64,000 bases of DNA from Sarcophilus harrisii (GCF_902635505.1 NC_045428.1:304039107-304103106); one strand, 5' to 3'; counted from the stretch's first letter, positions 45,245 through 57,039 are shown. The notes: generated from the sequence alone by a model not told the origin. Translations and numbers: made by a program.

Positions 45245-48235
45245 TCTCAATCACTGCCTATGCATTGTATCTTCCTTATTCCCATTCCCTACTCCTTCAT
45301 ACCCCTCCTCAGAGAATTCCTCTATTTCTTCAATATCATCTTCTACATGAAGTCTTTTCAGATTCCCCCAACTTCTGATACTCTCCAACTAAGCTACCTT
45401 GTGTTTTATTACTTTGATTTCATTTGAATTTATTCTATATATACTAACATATATTATTAGAATGTATGTTTTATTTTATTTTTTTTTTATCCAGCAATAG
45501 GCCTATATTCTTTTTTTTTTCTTTTTTTTTATTTAATAGCCTTTTATTTACATGATATATACATGGGTAATTTTACAGCATTAACAATTGCCCAACCTCT
45601 TGTTCCAATTTTTCACCTCTTACCCCCCCACCCCCTCCCCTAGATGGCAGGATGACCAGTAGATGTTAAATATATTAAAATATAAATTAGATACACAATA
45701 AGTATACCCGACCAAAACGTTATTTTGCTGTAGAAAAAGAATCAGACTCTGAAATATTGTACAATTAGCTTGTGAAGGAAATCAAAAATGCAGGTGTGCA
45801 TAAATATAGGGATTGGGAATTCAATGTAATGGTTTTTAGTCATCTCCCAGAGTTCTTTTTCTGGGCATAGCTAGTTCAGTTCATTACTGCTCCATTAGAA
45901 ATGATTTGGTTGATCTTGTTGCTGAGGATGGCCTGATCCATCAGAACTGGTCATCATCTAGTATTGTTGTTGAAGTATATAATGATCTCCTGGTCCTGCT
46001 CATTTCACTCAGCATCAGTTCGTGTAAGTCTCTCCAGGCCTTTCTGAAATCATCCTGTTGGTCATTTCTTACAGAACAGTAATATTCCATAATTTTCATA
46101 TACCACAATTTATTCAGCCATTCTCCAACTGATGGACATCCATTCAGTTTCCAGTTTCTAGCCACTACAAAAAGGGCTGCCACAAACATTCGTGCACATA
46201 CAGGTCCCTTTCCCTTCTTTATAATCTCTTTGGGATATAATCCCAGTAGTAACACTGCTGGATCAAAGGGTATGCACAGTTTGATAACTTTTTGAGCATA
46301 GTTCCAAACTACTCTCCAAAATGGTTGGATTCGTTCACAACTCCACCAACAATGCATCAATGTCCCAGTTTTCCCGCATCCCCTCCAACAATCATCATTA
46401 TTTTTTCCTGTCATCTTAGCCAATCTGACAGGTGTGTAGTGGTATCTTAGAGTTGTCTTAATTTGCATTTCTCTGATTAATAATGACTTGGAGCATCTTT
46501 TCATATGACTAGAAATAGTTTCAATTTCTTCATCTGAGAATTGTCTGTTCATATCCTTTGACCATTTTTCAATTGGAGAATGGCTTGATTTTTTATAAAT
46601 TAGAGTTAATTCTCTATATATTTTGGAAATGAGGCCTTTATCAGAACCTTTGACTGTAAAAATATTTTCCCAGTTTATTGCTTCCCTTCTAATCTTGTCT
46701 GCATTAGTTTTGTTTGTACAAAAACTTTTCAGTTTGGTATAATCGAAATTTTCTATTTTGTGATCAGTAATGATCTCTAGTTCTGCTTTGGTCATAAAGA
46801 CCTTCCCCTTCCACAGGTCTGAGAGGTAAACTATCCTATGTTCCTCTAATTTATTAATAATTTCATTCTTTATGCCTAGGTCATGAACCCATTTTGACCT
46901 TATCTTGGTGTACGGCGTTAAGTATGGATCAATGCCTAGTTTCTGCCATATTAGTTTCCAATTTTCCCAGCAATTTTTATCAAACAGTAAGTTCTTATCC
47001 CAAAAGCTGGGATCTTTGGGTTTGTCAAAGACTAGGTTGCTATATTTGTTGACTGTTTTATCCCTTGAACCTAATCTATTCCACTGATCAACTAATCTAT
47101 TCCTTAGCCAATACCAAATAGTTTTGGTAACTGCTGCTCTATAATATAATTTTAGATCTGGTACAGCTAAGCCACCATCATTTGATTTTTTTTTCATTAA
47201 TTCCCTTGAAATTCTTGACCTTTTGTTTTTCCATATGAACTTTGTTGTTATTTTTTCTAGGTCATTAAAATAGTTTTTTGGGAGTCTGATTGGTATAGCG
47301 CTAAATAAATAGATTAGTTTAGGTAATATTGTCATCTTTATTATATTTGCTCGCCCTATCCAAGAGCATTTAATATTTTTCCAATTGGTTAGATCAGACT
47401 TAATTTGTGTGAAAAGTGGTCTGTAATTTTGCTCATAAAGTTTCTGATTTTCCCTTGGCAGATAGATTCCTAAATATTTTATATTATCAGTAGTTACTTT
47501 AAATGGAATTTCTCTTTGTAACTCTGACTGTTGGATTTTGTTAGTGATATATAAGAATGCTGATGACTTATGTGGGTTTATTTTATAACCAGCAACTTTG
47601 CTAAAGTTGTGGATTATTTCTAATAACTTTTTAGCAGAATCTCTGGGGTTCTCTAAGTATAATCATGTCATCGGCAAAGAGTGATAATTTGGCTTCCTCA
47701 TTGCCTATTCTTATTCCTTTAATCTCTTTCTCAGCTCTTATTGCTATAGCTAGCATTTCTAATACAATATTAAATAGTAATGGTGATAGTGGGCAACCTT
47801 GTTTCACTCCAGATCTTATTGGGAATGGTTGCAGTTTGTCTCCATTACATATGATGCTTACTGATGGTTTTAAATAAATGCTGCTGATTATTTTAAGGAA
47901 AAGTCCATTTATTCCTATACTCTCAAGTGTTTTTAATAGGAATGGATGTTGGATTTTATCAAATGCTTTTTCTGCATCTATTGAGATGATCATATGGTTT
48001 TTGTTAATTTGGTTATTAACATGGCCAATTATATTGATAGTTTTCCTAATATTGAACCAGCCCTGCATTCCTGGTATAAATCCTACTTGATCATAGTGTA
48101 TTATCTTGGAGATGATTTTAGAATGTATGTTTTAAAAAGAAAGAACTAATTCATATGTCCTATGTATCCCCAGTACAATGTCTTGCAAATAATAGATATT
48201 TAATAAATGTATGTTGACTAACTGGCTGATTCAAG
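45245..48235 (+). repeat. L2 3' end split by a young L1
   Basis: ACCCCTCCTCAGAGAATTCC and CTTTTCAGATTCCCCCAACT before 45473, and CCCAGTACAATGTCTTGCAA and TTTAATAAATGTATGTTGAC after 48134, are one L2 copy. The L1 at 45474-48117 separates the halves. Confidence 0.75.
45474..48117 (-). mobile_element. L1, 5'-truncated, relatively young
   Basis: Minus-strand LINE-1 in a 17 bp perfect target duplication, TTAGAATGTATGTTTTA (45457-45473 and 48118-48134). The 5' truncation falls inside the reverse transcriptase: from the right, [20 protein letters not shown], then [32 protein letters not shown] and the catalytic FADD (about 47670). The frame then shifts near 47656 (apparently two bases lost) and continues as a 464-codon open frame (47335-45941). 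That frame covers the thumb and C-terminal region, with CX3CX7HX4C (CWRGCGKTGTLMHCWWSC), and ends after STTILDDDQF. A 3' UTR and a two-part A-rich tail follow. Dead copy, since the endonuclease and ORF1 are absent. Perfect target sites and a long frame suggest a late insertion. Confidence 0.95.
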
Positions 48236-48914
48236 TTATTGACTGGTAGATTGAAAATTTAGAAAGCTAGTGCTATATGCTAGACACTATGTTGGATACT
48301 AGAGGAGAGATCCAAAAGTCTGATCCACAGCTCCTGCCCTAAAGAAGTTTCCACATAACTTCACCGTAGGTTGAAAGACCAGCTCTGCTTGATTTCAAGC
48401 AAATGCAAATACTAGGTAATAAAACCCATTAAAAAAAACGCTGTAGAATAAAGGATTTTCCTCTGTACAGTAATAGAATATGAGTGTTTTAGAAGAATAT
48501 TCAAGACCAGAATCTCACCTATTTCTTGGGGAAGTGAATGAGGGAGAAGAACATTTATCATTACTAAAAATGAACAAGTATAATTTGGGGGGGAAAAAAG
48601 TATTTGCAAATTTGGGGCTATTACTTTCAACATAAAGCAGACACTCCCCTTTTGTTTAATTAGTACTTTTGAGAAGTCCTCCCTGGACTGAACCATTCAC
48701 ACAGAGAATAGAGGGTTATTTTTCCTTGCCCCTTTTAAAAAAGGGGGTTGGGAGGCAATTAAATATTAAATAAATATTATATGACAAAACTTTATATGTG
48801 TGTTCACAAATTAACAAATGATAACAGGTGAGTAATAAGTCATTTATTTCTACACCCAAGTTGGCGGTGTTTTACTACACACCCTTGCTCTTACTGGCTG
48901 TGAGGAGAGCCTCT

Positions 48915-49004
48915 TTTCCTTTAAAAGCGGAGTCAGAATGACTTACCTTATCATTTCATTGTTTCAGTTCCAGCATCTCTTTCAGCAAAGAGATGACCAG
49001 CAAA
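48915..49004 (+). promoter_or_regulatory. CSTA: Probable CSTA core promoter and 5' UTR
   Basis: A TATA-like TTTAAAAG (48920-48927) lies 78 bp before the likely start codon, which would place transcription start around 48950. GAGTCAG and TGACTTA, each one or two bases off an AP-1 site, follow at 48930-48945. Human CSTA is known to respond to AP-1. The exact start site is inferred. Confidence 0.4.
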
Positions 49005-49070
49005 ATGATGACTGGAGGCTTAAGCGAAGCTAAAAGTGCAACTCCAGAAATCCAGGAATTGGTTGATGAG
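49005..49070 (+). CDS. CSTA: Stefin (cystatin A locus), coding exon 1
   Basis: First coding exon of a type 1 cystatin, a cytosolic tight-binding inhibitor of papain-like cathepsins (L, S, H, B). It encodes MMTGGLSEAKSATPEIQELV then DE, 22 codons, exactly the size of human CSTA exon 1, with donor GTAAGG at 49071. By eye 17 of 22 residues equal human CSTA and 9 equal CSTB. The Gly-Gly near the N-terminus, which enters the protease active site in stefins, is kept. I chose the ATG at 49005 because it gives a 98-residue product, the length of both human stefins. ATGs at 48993 and 49008 are in frame. No signal peptide, as expected for a stefin. Synteny with CASR supports CSTA. Confidence 0.95.
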
Positions 49071-49484
49071 GTAAGGTGGTGCATTCTATGGAAGGAAAAT
49101 CTAATTGAAAATAATTGATTCTGGTTAACTTCATAGCTTGTCTCTGTCTCTCTGTGTCTCTTTTTCAATTAATGTTAGTTTTTTTTTCCCAAAGAATTAA
49201 TTTTTAGGTTTAATGTTCTCATTTACTAGTTTATCCATTGCAACATTTTCTGTGTTCAGAATTCTTCAGAGTTCTTCAATAAAGAACTAGAAATAGATAG
49301 TCATTGACTTGGCGAATGATTAAAATCATGTGAGACATGAATGAAATAAAACACTCATGCCTTAAGACATGATTATGAACAATTTAGAGAAGCATGAGAA
49401 GATTTATATGAGATTATGCCAAGTAGGAAGAACTGAAAAGAAAATGTATATAATGTCAACAATAATGTATATCTGGTAGTGACA

Positions 49485-50150
49485 AAAGCATTGAGTTAGA
49501 AGTCAGAGAAAGTGGATTCAAATCCTATTCTGACTCCTACTACCAGTATGAACTTTAGTAATTTACTTAATTCTATTGGATCTCAGTTTATGTAAATTAG
49601 AGTTGGTATTCCCTGATGTCTTTTCAGCTCTAGATTTATGATTGATTCTATGAGGCATAAAAAGAAAGGACCAAACAAAACCCTGAATACTGTGTGGTTA
49701 TAATTACTAAATTTGGCCCCATAGAAAAGATATGAGAAGGCATTTTTCTCTCTTTGCAGAGGTGAGAGACTATGGGTTTGGAATGTTTTCTATATCCCAG
49801 TTTCTTAAACTGTGATTTGCGACCCCATGTTGTATCTCATAACTGAATGTGGGGGTTACAAAATTATGATTTATTATCAGTAAATGTATACCTATTTTAC
49901 ATACCTATATACTTGGGACCATATAGACAAAAAGGGGTTATAAAAAGAAAAATTAAAGAAATCCTGCTCTAGACAGCTTATGAAATAAGTTATTGCTTCT
50001 ATTCATATCTTTTAAATTATATAATGTTTAATATTTTGGAGCCAGCATCTAGTCCCAGTTCTGTTGTTTAATCTGTAAAATGGAGAGGTTAGAATAGGGA
50101 TCTCTAAAGGCCCTTTCAATGCTAACATTCTTTGAGTCTATCATCCTTAA
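49485..50150 (+). repeat. Two MIR-type SINEs
   Basis: One at about 49485-49645 (GTGGATTCAAATCCTATTCT, CAGCTCTAGATTTATGATTG) and one at about 50045-50150 (GTTTAATCTGTAAAATGGAG, AAAGGCCCTTTCAATGCTAA). Both old. Confidence 0.6.
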
Positions 50151-50559
50151 CTAAGTTTTTGAGGACACTTTTTAAATTTTATTGGGTGGAATCAATCTAT
50201 AACTGAAGTATAGGATCATTAACAATTTGATGAATATTACTTCAAAACCACTAGAATAACCTTGTTTGTTTTGTTTGGTTTGTTTTTAAAACCATATTGC
50301 AAAAGCAAACCTAATGGTCTCTGATTAATAATACAGACAATTTCCAAGCAATAAAACAAATTCTGGTGATGATAATTCTACCCTTTCTGACCAAAATGAT
50401 AAATTATTTGTGTTTCTATCTCAGTTATCACCTACAGATAAAAGTTTAGCATTGATGTAGGCAGAAAGAATATACAAAGAGAGTGTTTTCATTTCATTAC
50501 TTGTGGCTCAATAACCAAGCAGAGGGTACAGTTATTCTATCTGTAAAGTCTACATATTA

Positions 50560-50910
50560 ATTTTCTTCACCTGTGACCACAAAGCAATGCACTTAAGTGC
50601 TCCGGGTCTCAAGTTTCCTCACTTTTAAAATGAGATGGTCGAACTACATGACTCTTTATATCCTTTCTTCTTTCTAATGTTGAGTTTTGACTGAAAGGGT
50701 GTGAGGAAATGCCTATCCCAATAATTTGTGTGAAGTGGGCTTGTGGCTTCCAGATGAGCATAGAAATGCCTCTGGGTCCTGTAACAGCCGACATATGTGG
50801 TATAAGAGAAAGAAGCCTTAACTGAGTGTCAGATGATATGGGTTCTAGACTCAGCTTGGCCCTCTAGTATTTTTGAACTCAGTTGATCCTTACTTTTCTC
50901 ATATGTCCAC
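50560..50910 (+). repeat. Two MIR-type SINEs
   Basis: One at 50560-50690 (GTTTCCTCACTTTTAAAATG, AGATGGTCGAACTACATGAC) and one at 50800-50910 (TGATATGGGTTCTAGACTCA). Confidence 0.5.
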
Positions 50911-51537
50911 ATGGGATATCTAGATCCATCTCCTGATAATAAGGCATAAATCCATAGGATCTGAGGCCTGGCCTGCTTCTGTGAAGAGCAAAGAGCTACA
51001 CCTATAGACATACTTGGGAAAAGAGCTAAACAGGCCCTGAACACCACCATGTTGATCTCCCCAAGAGAGATACCAGCCTAGAATTATTTCTATCTGCCTG
51101 TGTCTGCTAAATATCTGTGATTTACAGACAAGAATATGGATTTAGAAGGTTTAGAAGTAGAGTCACTTCCCTGGTCACTCTTAAAGGCTTACACTCACCA
51201 ACTTAATGCTGCTCCAACAAATCTTGATTATACAAAAGACTATCACAATCAAACTATTTATCTAAGCAAGACAGCAAATGAACATTGGAAAAGTTTGATA
51301 GATCAGCATATACTTAAAATACACATATGAATGAATTTTATCTGAGAGCAAAGATATTTCAGCTCAAACCAAGAAAGAGAGAGAATGTTTTCATCCAGGG
51401 AGAAGGCCTCTTCCCACTAGGAAGCCAGGCTAGTCATCAGGAATGATTGGAGGAGATGGCTTTCCTTATGTGATTGCAGCTTCCAAAGTCATATCACACC
51501 TTCTCTCCACCAATGAGGAGTCATCTTCCTCTGCATA

Positions 51538-51540
<3 letters not shown>

Positions 51541-51572
<32 letters not shown>
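51541..51572. repeat. (CA)16 microsatellite
   Basis: Sixteen uninterrupted CA units. Confidence 0.97.
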
Positions 51573-51574
<2 letters not shown>

Positions 51575-51859
51575 TTTCCCCAATGTTGAATGGAAACCCA
51601 ATTACAGGAAAATGAGAAAAATAATACATATGCAACATACCTCAGGGAGTCAAAAGAGATAATGCCTGAAAAGGGGTTTTTCTGACCATAAATGATGGTT
51701 CAAATGTAAGTAGGTCATCAATATTATCATTACAATTTACTGAGCACAATGAATGAAATTTTCCAGGCAGCAACAATTTGCATGGAGACCTTGTATACAG
51801 ACTATGTGCTTCAATATATGAACCAGTTCCATGCTGGAAGGATGTCTCTCAAGACGGAA

Positions 51860-51995
51860 TAGATGTAATGGGTAGAATTCTGAATTTAGAAATAAATCTT
51901 ATGTTTAAATCTTACCTCTGATACTTAGTAGTTTGTAAACTTTAGACAAGTAACTTCCCTTTTCCAAGTCTAACTTTATCTACATAATAGGGAAA
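51860..51995 (+). repeat. MIR-type SINE
   Basis: GTAGAATTCTGAATTTAGAA, CTCTGATACTTAGTAGTTTG and CTTTATCTACATAATAGGGA in MIR order. Diverged. Confidence 0.45.
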
Positions 51996-52002
51996 ATAAC
52001 CT

Positions 52003-52200
52003 GTGCTTGGTCCCTTGCTATTTAATATTTTTATCATTGACCAGGATAAAAACACAGGGGACATGCTCATCAAATATTCAGATGTCCCAAAGCTGGGAAA
52101 GATAACTATATTACAATACACAGTATGGCAGAGTCAAGATATAAAAAAGATCTCGACAGGCAAGATCACTGGGCTCAGTTCAACATGTAAAATCATTTTT
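52003..52200 (+). mobile_element. CR1/L3 reverse transcriptase fragment
   Basis: Translation LGPLLFNIFIIDQDKNTGDM, then LIKYSDVPKLG, lines up with the CR1/L3 pattern LGPLLFNIFINDLD...KFADDTKLGG, with the catalytic FADD decayed to YSDV. AAAAAGATCTCGACAGGCAA follows as expected for the next RT segment. Ancient and dead. Confidence 0.65.
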
Positions 52201-53086
52201 GAATTTGTATCATCAGCACTTAGCACACACTAAGAACTTATGAAATAGTTGTTTATTAGTTTAAGGTGCAACAATTTCATAGGTACAGGTTGTAAGGATT
52301 CTGCCCTCCAAGAGCATATATTCTGAATGAAGCAGAAAAAGATAATAGGAAATGTGACAAGGCAACGAAGGAAAAGGAACTGCTGTCATATGCTACCTTC
52401 TCAAGTATTAGAACTCTGGCCTTCTTTCAGATGCACCTATAAAAAAAACAGCCTCCAGCTTCCAGGAGTTTCCATTTACTAAGTTTCCATAGTGACTTAC
52501 TCTTATCTCCCACCTTCTGACTGCCCATCCACTGCGAATCCAAATACACATGGAAACTTTATTATGATGAAAAGAAGGAAGGCCAAAAAGAAACACAGAC
52601 AAGCTCTATAACTTTGAAAGTTCTATACTGAATTTATTACATATTTTAAGGAGAACTCAAGCTGTATGTAGTAGAGACTCCTGTTCTACTATACACATAT
52701 GGAAGGCAGGTGTTCAGTACATAACATATACTTGAGAGTTCCCTTTCATCTCTAGATCTATGAACCTATATTCTATGACCTACTCTGTGCTAAGGTCTCA
52801 GAAAGATAGAAAGATTTACAAAAGAAACTAACTGCCCTCATGGAGCATCCATTCTGATAAATTAGACAACATAGTTGTATCGTTTAGTTTTCTTTATGCA
52901 ATTCCCTTTGATCTATTTTGACTGAATTTTTCCCCAGAATTGATGGGTAGTTTGATGTTTTTGTTGATATTCTTTACTCAATTGACTGAATCAACTAATT
53001 AGCATTATATGGATGGCATGGTGATTCTCAGTGGCTATGATAGTAGAGGACTGTTTTGGCGAATTCTACCCAGCTACAAAGGTTTG

Positions 53087-53364
53087 GGGGCAGCTAGGTG
53101 GCACAGAAGATAGAGCTCTGGGCCTGGAATCAGAAATACTCCTCTTCATGAGATCAAATCTGGTTTCAGACACTTATTAGCTGGGTGACCCTGAGCAAGT
53201 CATTTAACCCTGTTTGCCTCAGTTCCCTCATCTGTACAGTGAGCTGGAAAAGGAAATAGCAAACCATCCCAGAGTCCCTACCCAAGAAAACTTCAAATGG
53301 AGTCAAAAGAGCTGAACATGATTGAAGTGACTGAACAAAAAAAAAAAAAAAAAAAAAAAAAAAA
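53087..53364 (+). repeat. Marsupial tRNA-derived SINE with long A tail
   Basis: GGGGCAGCTAGGTGGCACAG, GATCAAATCTGGTTTCAGAC, GGGTGACCCTGAGCAAGTCA and CCAAGAAAACTTCAAATGGA, then a 28-base A run (53337-53364). Flanked by AAAGGTTT on both sides, a short target duplication. Confidence 0.85.
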
Positions 53365-53504
53365 GGTTTTGAATAGCAGTCTAGCACCAGAATATATCTG
53401 CTCTCCCAGGACCAGATGATCAAAGTACAGAGAAACTTATCATTAAAAATGTCAACCACAGGTGTTAATTTCTTTAACCATAGCAAACATCAAATAGAAA
53501 TGCA

Positions 53505-53690
53505 TTGGGGTTTTTTTGGATTTTTTCTTGTGAATTATTTTATTTTTTTATCTTCTAATTTTTTTTAAATATATGGAAATATATTTTTCAACATTCATCC
53601 TTACAAAATCTTGTGTTCCAAATTTTTCTCCCTTTGTTTTCCCTCCCGCCAAACAGCAACTATGTTAAACATGTAATTCTTAATAGAAAT
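53505..53690 (-). mobile_element. L1 3' UTR fragment
   Basis: On plus: TATTTTTCAACATTCATCCT, TTACAAAATCTTGTGTTCCA, AAATTTTTCTCCC and GCAACTATGTTAAACATGTA. Minus-strand L1 3' UTR. Confidence 0.65.
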
Positions 53691-53754
53691 TCATTGTGAA
53701 AGATACTTCAGAAACTATGTACAAGTCAGCCCATTTCTGTCAGTGGTTTCCAGG

Positions 53755-54060
53755 AAATGACAGTTTTTGTTTTTGTTCAGTTGTGTCCAAATCTTTAAGA
53801 CCCCACAGATCTCAGCAAACCAGAGCCTTCTGTCCTCCGCTATCTCTTAAAGTCTGTCCAGGTTCATGTTCATTGTTTCCATGACACTATTTATCCCATC
53901 CTCTGCCTTCCCCTTCTGCTTTTACCTTCAATCTCTCAACATCAGGGTCTTTCTTAAAGAGTCCTATTTTCTCATTATGTGGCCAGAGTATATAAGCTTT
54001 AGTATTTGACCTTCCAGTTGCAGATATACTGTTTAAAATCAATAATAAGGGTTCCTGTTT
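53755..54060 (-). mobile_element. RTE (BovB-like) 3' fragment
   Basis: On plus: GTTCAGTTGTGTCCAAATCT, AAGACCCCACAG, CATCCTCTGCCTTCCCCTTC, CATCAGGGTCTTTC and TGGCCAGAGTATATAAGCTT match, in order, the conserved end of RTE/BovB-type LINEs. Marsupials are known to carry RTE elements. Confidence 0.6.
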
Positions 54061-54479
54061 TATTAATAATTACATTCATTGAATATAAATTTCCTAAAAA
54101 AGGTTGCCACCAAATAAGATCCTGGGAAACTGTGTGAATTAACTAAAGATTAGGAAATAATTTAGAAATGCAGAGTTGCTAAGTGGAGTAACACCCTGGT
54201 TTCAACACTAATAGCAATTATTTCTGGTAGCCTGTCATTCTTTCATTATCATCTATAAAATTTTTATTATCTATGGATGTCATTATCATCTATAGGTTTT
54301 TTTTATTTTTTATGAAATCAAGTCTATGAAGTCAGTGCTATGAAGCACTGAAGGAAGTAGATAGATAATAGGTAGTTGTTAGATAAATATGTCTAAGACA
54401 AAGAGCCAATATCAATCAATATCAGCTAGATAGTCTTTTCATTTTCTTTAACATCACAGTTCTGAGGGAAAAATAATTC

Positions 54480-54670
54480 AACAAATTTCAAGTGCTCAAC
54501 TTGGCCCTTTAGGAGATCTGGGTTCAAATCCAATCTCTGACACTTAGTACCTGTGACTTTAGTCATGCATGTCCTTTAACCCCTTTGTGCTTTAGTTTTC
54601 CCATTTATAAAATGAAGGGGTTGGAATAGATGACCTCTCCGATTTCTTCTAGCTCTTAATCTATGAGCTT
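54480..54670 (+). repeat. MIR-type SINE
   Basis: GATCTGGGTTCAAATCCAAT, TTAGTTTTCCCATTTATAAA and TAGATGACCTCTCCGATTTC then TTCTAGC. Confidence 0.7.
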
Positions 54671-54679
54671 ACCAATAAC

Positions 54680-55530
54680 GAGTTGTGTATGGATTTCAAC
54701 ATCATGCAAATAGTTGGCACATGCCAAGCAAGGGCCCACCCTAGACTTCCTTATCCCTGGATACCACTCCACCCTTGAGGTCTCCAATAAGGCCCTTCCC
54801 CTTTTGGATCTCAACTTCTTTACCTGTCATCTCATCCACTCCCTCATACCTGTTGAACCTGTTTTTTACCCACTCTGGGATCTCCAAGCACTCAACCTCT
54901 CCCACTTCATTAATTCACTATAGACTAGCTTTGGCTCCCTACCCACTCCAGATTCTAGGCTTAGTCCTTTTTAATGTCACCTTCACTATCCTAGGCTGTC
55001 ATGACTTTTTGCCATTCTAGTCCTCAATTCAGGTTTTGTTTCAATGTCCTACTTCTCTTTGAACTCTGTACATCATTAGACATAATAATCATCCCCTCTT
55101 TTGAAAAAAAGATATATTTTCTTTTTTCCATCACCTTTATTTCCCTTTCTCATGTAATGAGATATTCATTGTAGCAAAGAATAAAAAATAAAAAAAATTC
55201 AAAAAGTCTAATCAACACATTCATCTCATCCAACAGGATATTTAGCATTCTACACTCATAAGTCCTCACTGAAAAAAAAGGGGGGGGGGGAAATCATCTC
55301 ATCTCTTCACTTGGATTCTGTATCATATGGTTCTCCTACCTTTGCAAACAATCCTTCTCTTGTTTATTCTTCCTCTGGCTTCCATTTCTTAATTTTCATT
55401 CTTCCCAAGACTCAGACTTCAGCCTTCATTTTTATTCTCTTAGATCAACTCATTCTCTGTTTCCTTGTTTTCTATTGAATTAAGTCCAAATTTCTTTACC
55501 TGGCTTTCCAGGTCCTTTATAGGTAGGGTA
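54680..55530 (+). repeat. L2-like pieces
   Basis: Pyrimidine-rich, L2-like sequence at about 54680-55070, and again at 55330-55530, where TTTCTTTACCTGGCTTTCCA and GGTCCTTTATAGG resemble the L2 segment preceding its 3' tip. Between them (55080-55260) is A/T-rich sequence, possibly another L1 3' scrap, and a short G-run. Assignment is weak. Confidence 0.35.
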
Positions 55531-55663
55531 GCTCTCTGTCTACAACAGCAACAACAACAAAAGATATTAATCATTTGCTGCCTATAGACTACTATGCTAA
55601 GTAGTGAGGGAGAAACTATTTGAGAGAAGATAGAGTCCCTGCCCTCTCAGAGAATAAGCACAT

Positions 55664-55999
55664 TGAAGTGGAAAGAACAATTAGAATTTATTCCGGGAGC
55701 AACCTGCTAGTGCCTAATGGGTGTTATGGGAGCCACCTGTTAGTGGCTTCTGGGGATCTAATTCTGACCAGGAGAATCAATCCCTTCATGTAAGAGGATG
55801 ATAATGATACAAGGAATCTGAGGGGGTAGTTGCATTCTCTGGTCTCTTTCCTCTTCCCTCTTCTCTCCAATTTATTTCATTCCCAATTCACAAGCAACGT
55901 CTGTTTCAGTAAAGGCTGATTTTCCATTCCTTCAAGTGTGTTATGATCCATAGCTTTAGAATTGACCTGCCCCTGCACACTTAGCCATGGTCCTTAACA
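55664..55999 (-). mobile_element. 3' LTR of an ERV relic
   Basis: On minus it starts TGTTAAGGACCATGG and has AATAAATTC near its end, 336 bp. The purine-rich AAAACAAAAAATGGGGAAT (56018-56000) lies directly before its first base, exactly where a polypurine tract belongs. The first 60-75 bases recur at 56347-56273. It sits in an older MIR-like repeat. Confidence 0.65.
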
Positions 56000-56347
56000 A
56001 TTCCCCATTTTTTGTTTTATAGAAACACGATTTTTTCCCCATCAACAGCATGGTCAGTAAGTTTGTGCATTGGCTGTCATCTGAGTCCCCATGCCAAGGA
56101 ATTCAAACAGCACTAAAAGAGTCTTTTCTGTCCTGTTCCTCTGGATGGTTGTAGGGTGAGATGCTATAGCAGGTGTTGAATCTTGTGAGATGTCATGGAG
56201 GCAAACTTTCTGACAAACAGAAAAGTAGGATTCTAGTCAGAGTAGGCATTTTTCATAAGTCCCTCATCATTATGTGTTATGATCCACAGCTGTGGGGGCT
56301 TTCAGAGAATTGACCTGCCCCTTCACACTTAGGCATGGTCCTTAACA
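56000..56347 (-). mobile_element. ERV relic: polypurine tract, short internal rest and start of the other LTR
   Basis: Between the polypurine tract and the second LTR start (56347-56273) only about 255 bp of internal sequence remain, so most of the element has been lost. The two LTR starts differ by several changes and one 13-base length difference, so the relic is old. No coding function remains. Confidence 0.55.
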
Positions 56348-56349
56348 AG

Positions 56350-56500
56350 AATTAAGGAACATAGATTCAAATCACATTTCTTCCATTTGCTAAATATGTG
56401 ACAAGGCAAGTTTGTAGACTTTTCTGAGTTTCAGTTTTACAGCTCATGTGTAAAATGAATTAATCAAGCTAGATAGTGTTTAGGCTCTTTTCCAGCTTAT
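56350..56500 (+). repeat. MIR-type SINE
   Basis: AACATAGATTCAAATCACAT, TCTGAGTTTCAGTTTTACAG and CTCATGTGTAAAATGAATTA. It resumes directly after the ERV relic. Confidence 0.55.
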
Positions 56501-56549
56501 GATCAAAAGTACCTTCTGATCAAACACTAGAGTTAAATTTTTTTTTAAG

Positions 56550-56868
56550 GTACCTTCACTCAGCTCTTTTCAACAATGAGGTGATTCAGGTCAGTTCCAA
56601 TAGACTTGTGATGGAGAGAGCCATCTGCATCCAGAGAAAGAACTGTGGGCACAAAGTGTAGATCACAATATGGTATTCTCTCCTTTTTTTGGTTGTTGTT
56701 TGTTTGCATTTTGTTTCTCATTTTTTTCCTTTTTGATCTGATTTTTCTTGTGCAGCACGGAGGTGGGGAGGAAGGGAGAAAAATTTGAAATACAAGGTTT
56801 TGCAAGGGTAAATGTTGAAAACTATTTGGGTGTATTTGGAAAATTAAAAGCTATTATTATATTTTTGA
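56550..56868 (+). mobile_element. L1 3' UTR
   Basis: GAGGTGATTCAGGTCAGTTC, GAGCCATCTGCATCCAGAGA, TGATTTTTCTTGTGCAGCAC, GAAATACAAGGTTTTGCAAG. Flanked by AAGGTACCTTC and AAAGTACCTTC, an 11 bp target duplication with one mismatch. Confidence 0.8.
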
Positions 56869-57039
56869 AAGTACCTTCTATTCTATCTAGTCATAAGAAA
56901 GTCTGCCCATTCCTGCCTCCTTTCTTTTGCCTTGGTTCTTCTACCCTATTCTCTCCCCAAATTCTCCAATCCTGTACTGAACTTCCCTCTCTAATTTCTT
57001 CCTTTTACCCAATGAAATCCTGGCCCATGTATTAAGATC

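Noticed and set aside
48615-49168. Minus-strand frames around stefin exon 1
   Set aside because: Antisense shadows. The plus-strand exon has correct phase, donor and homology.
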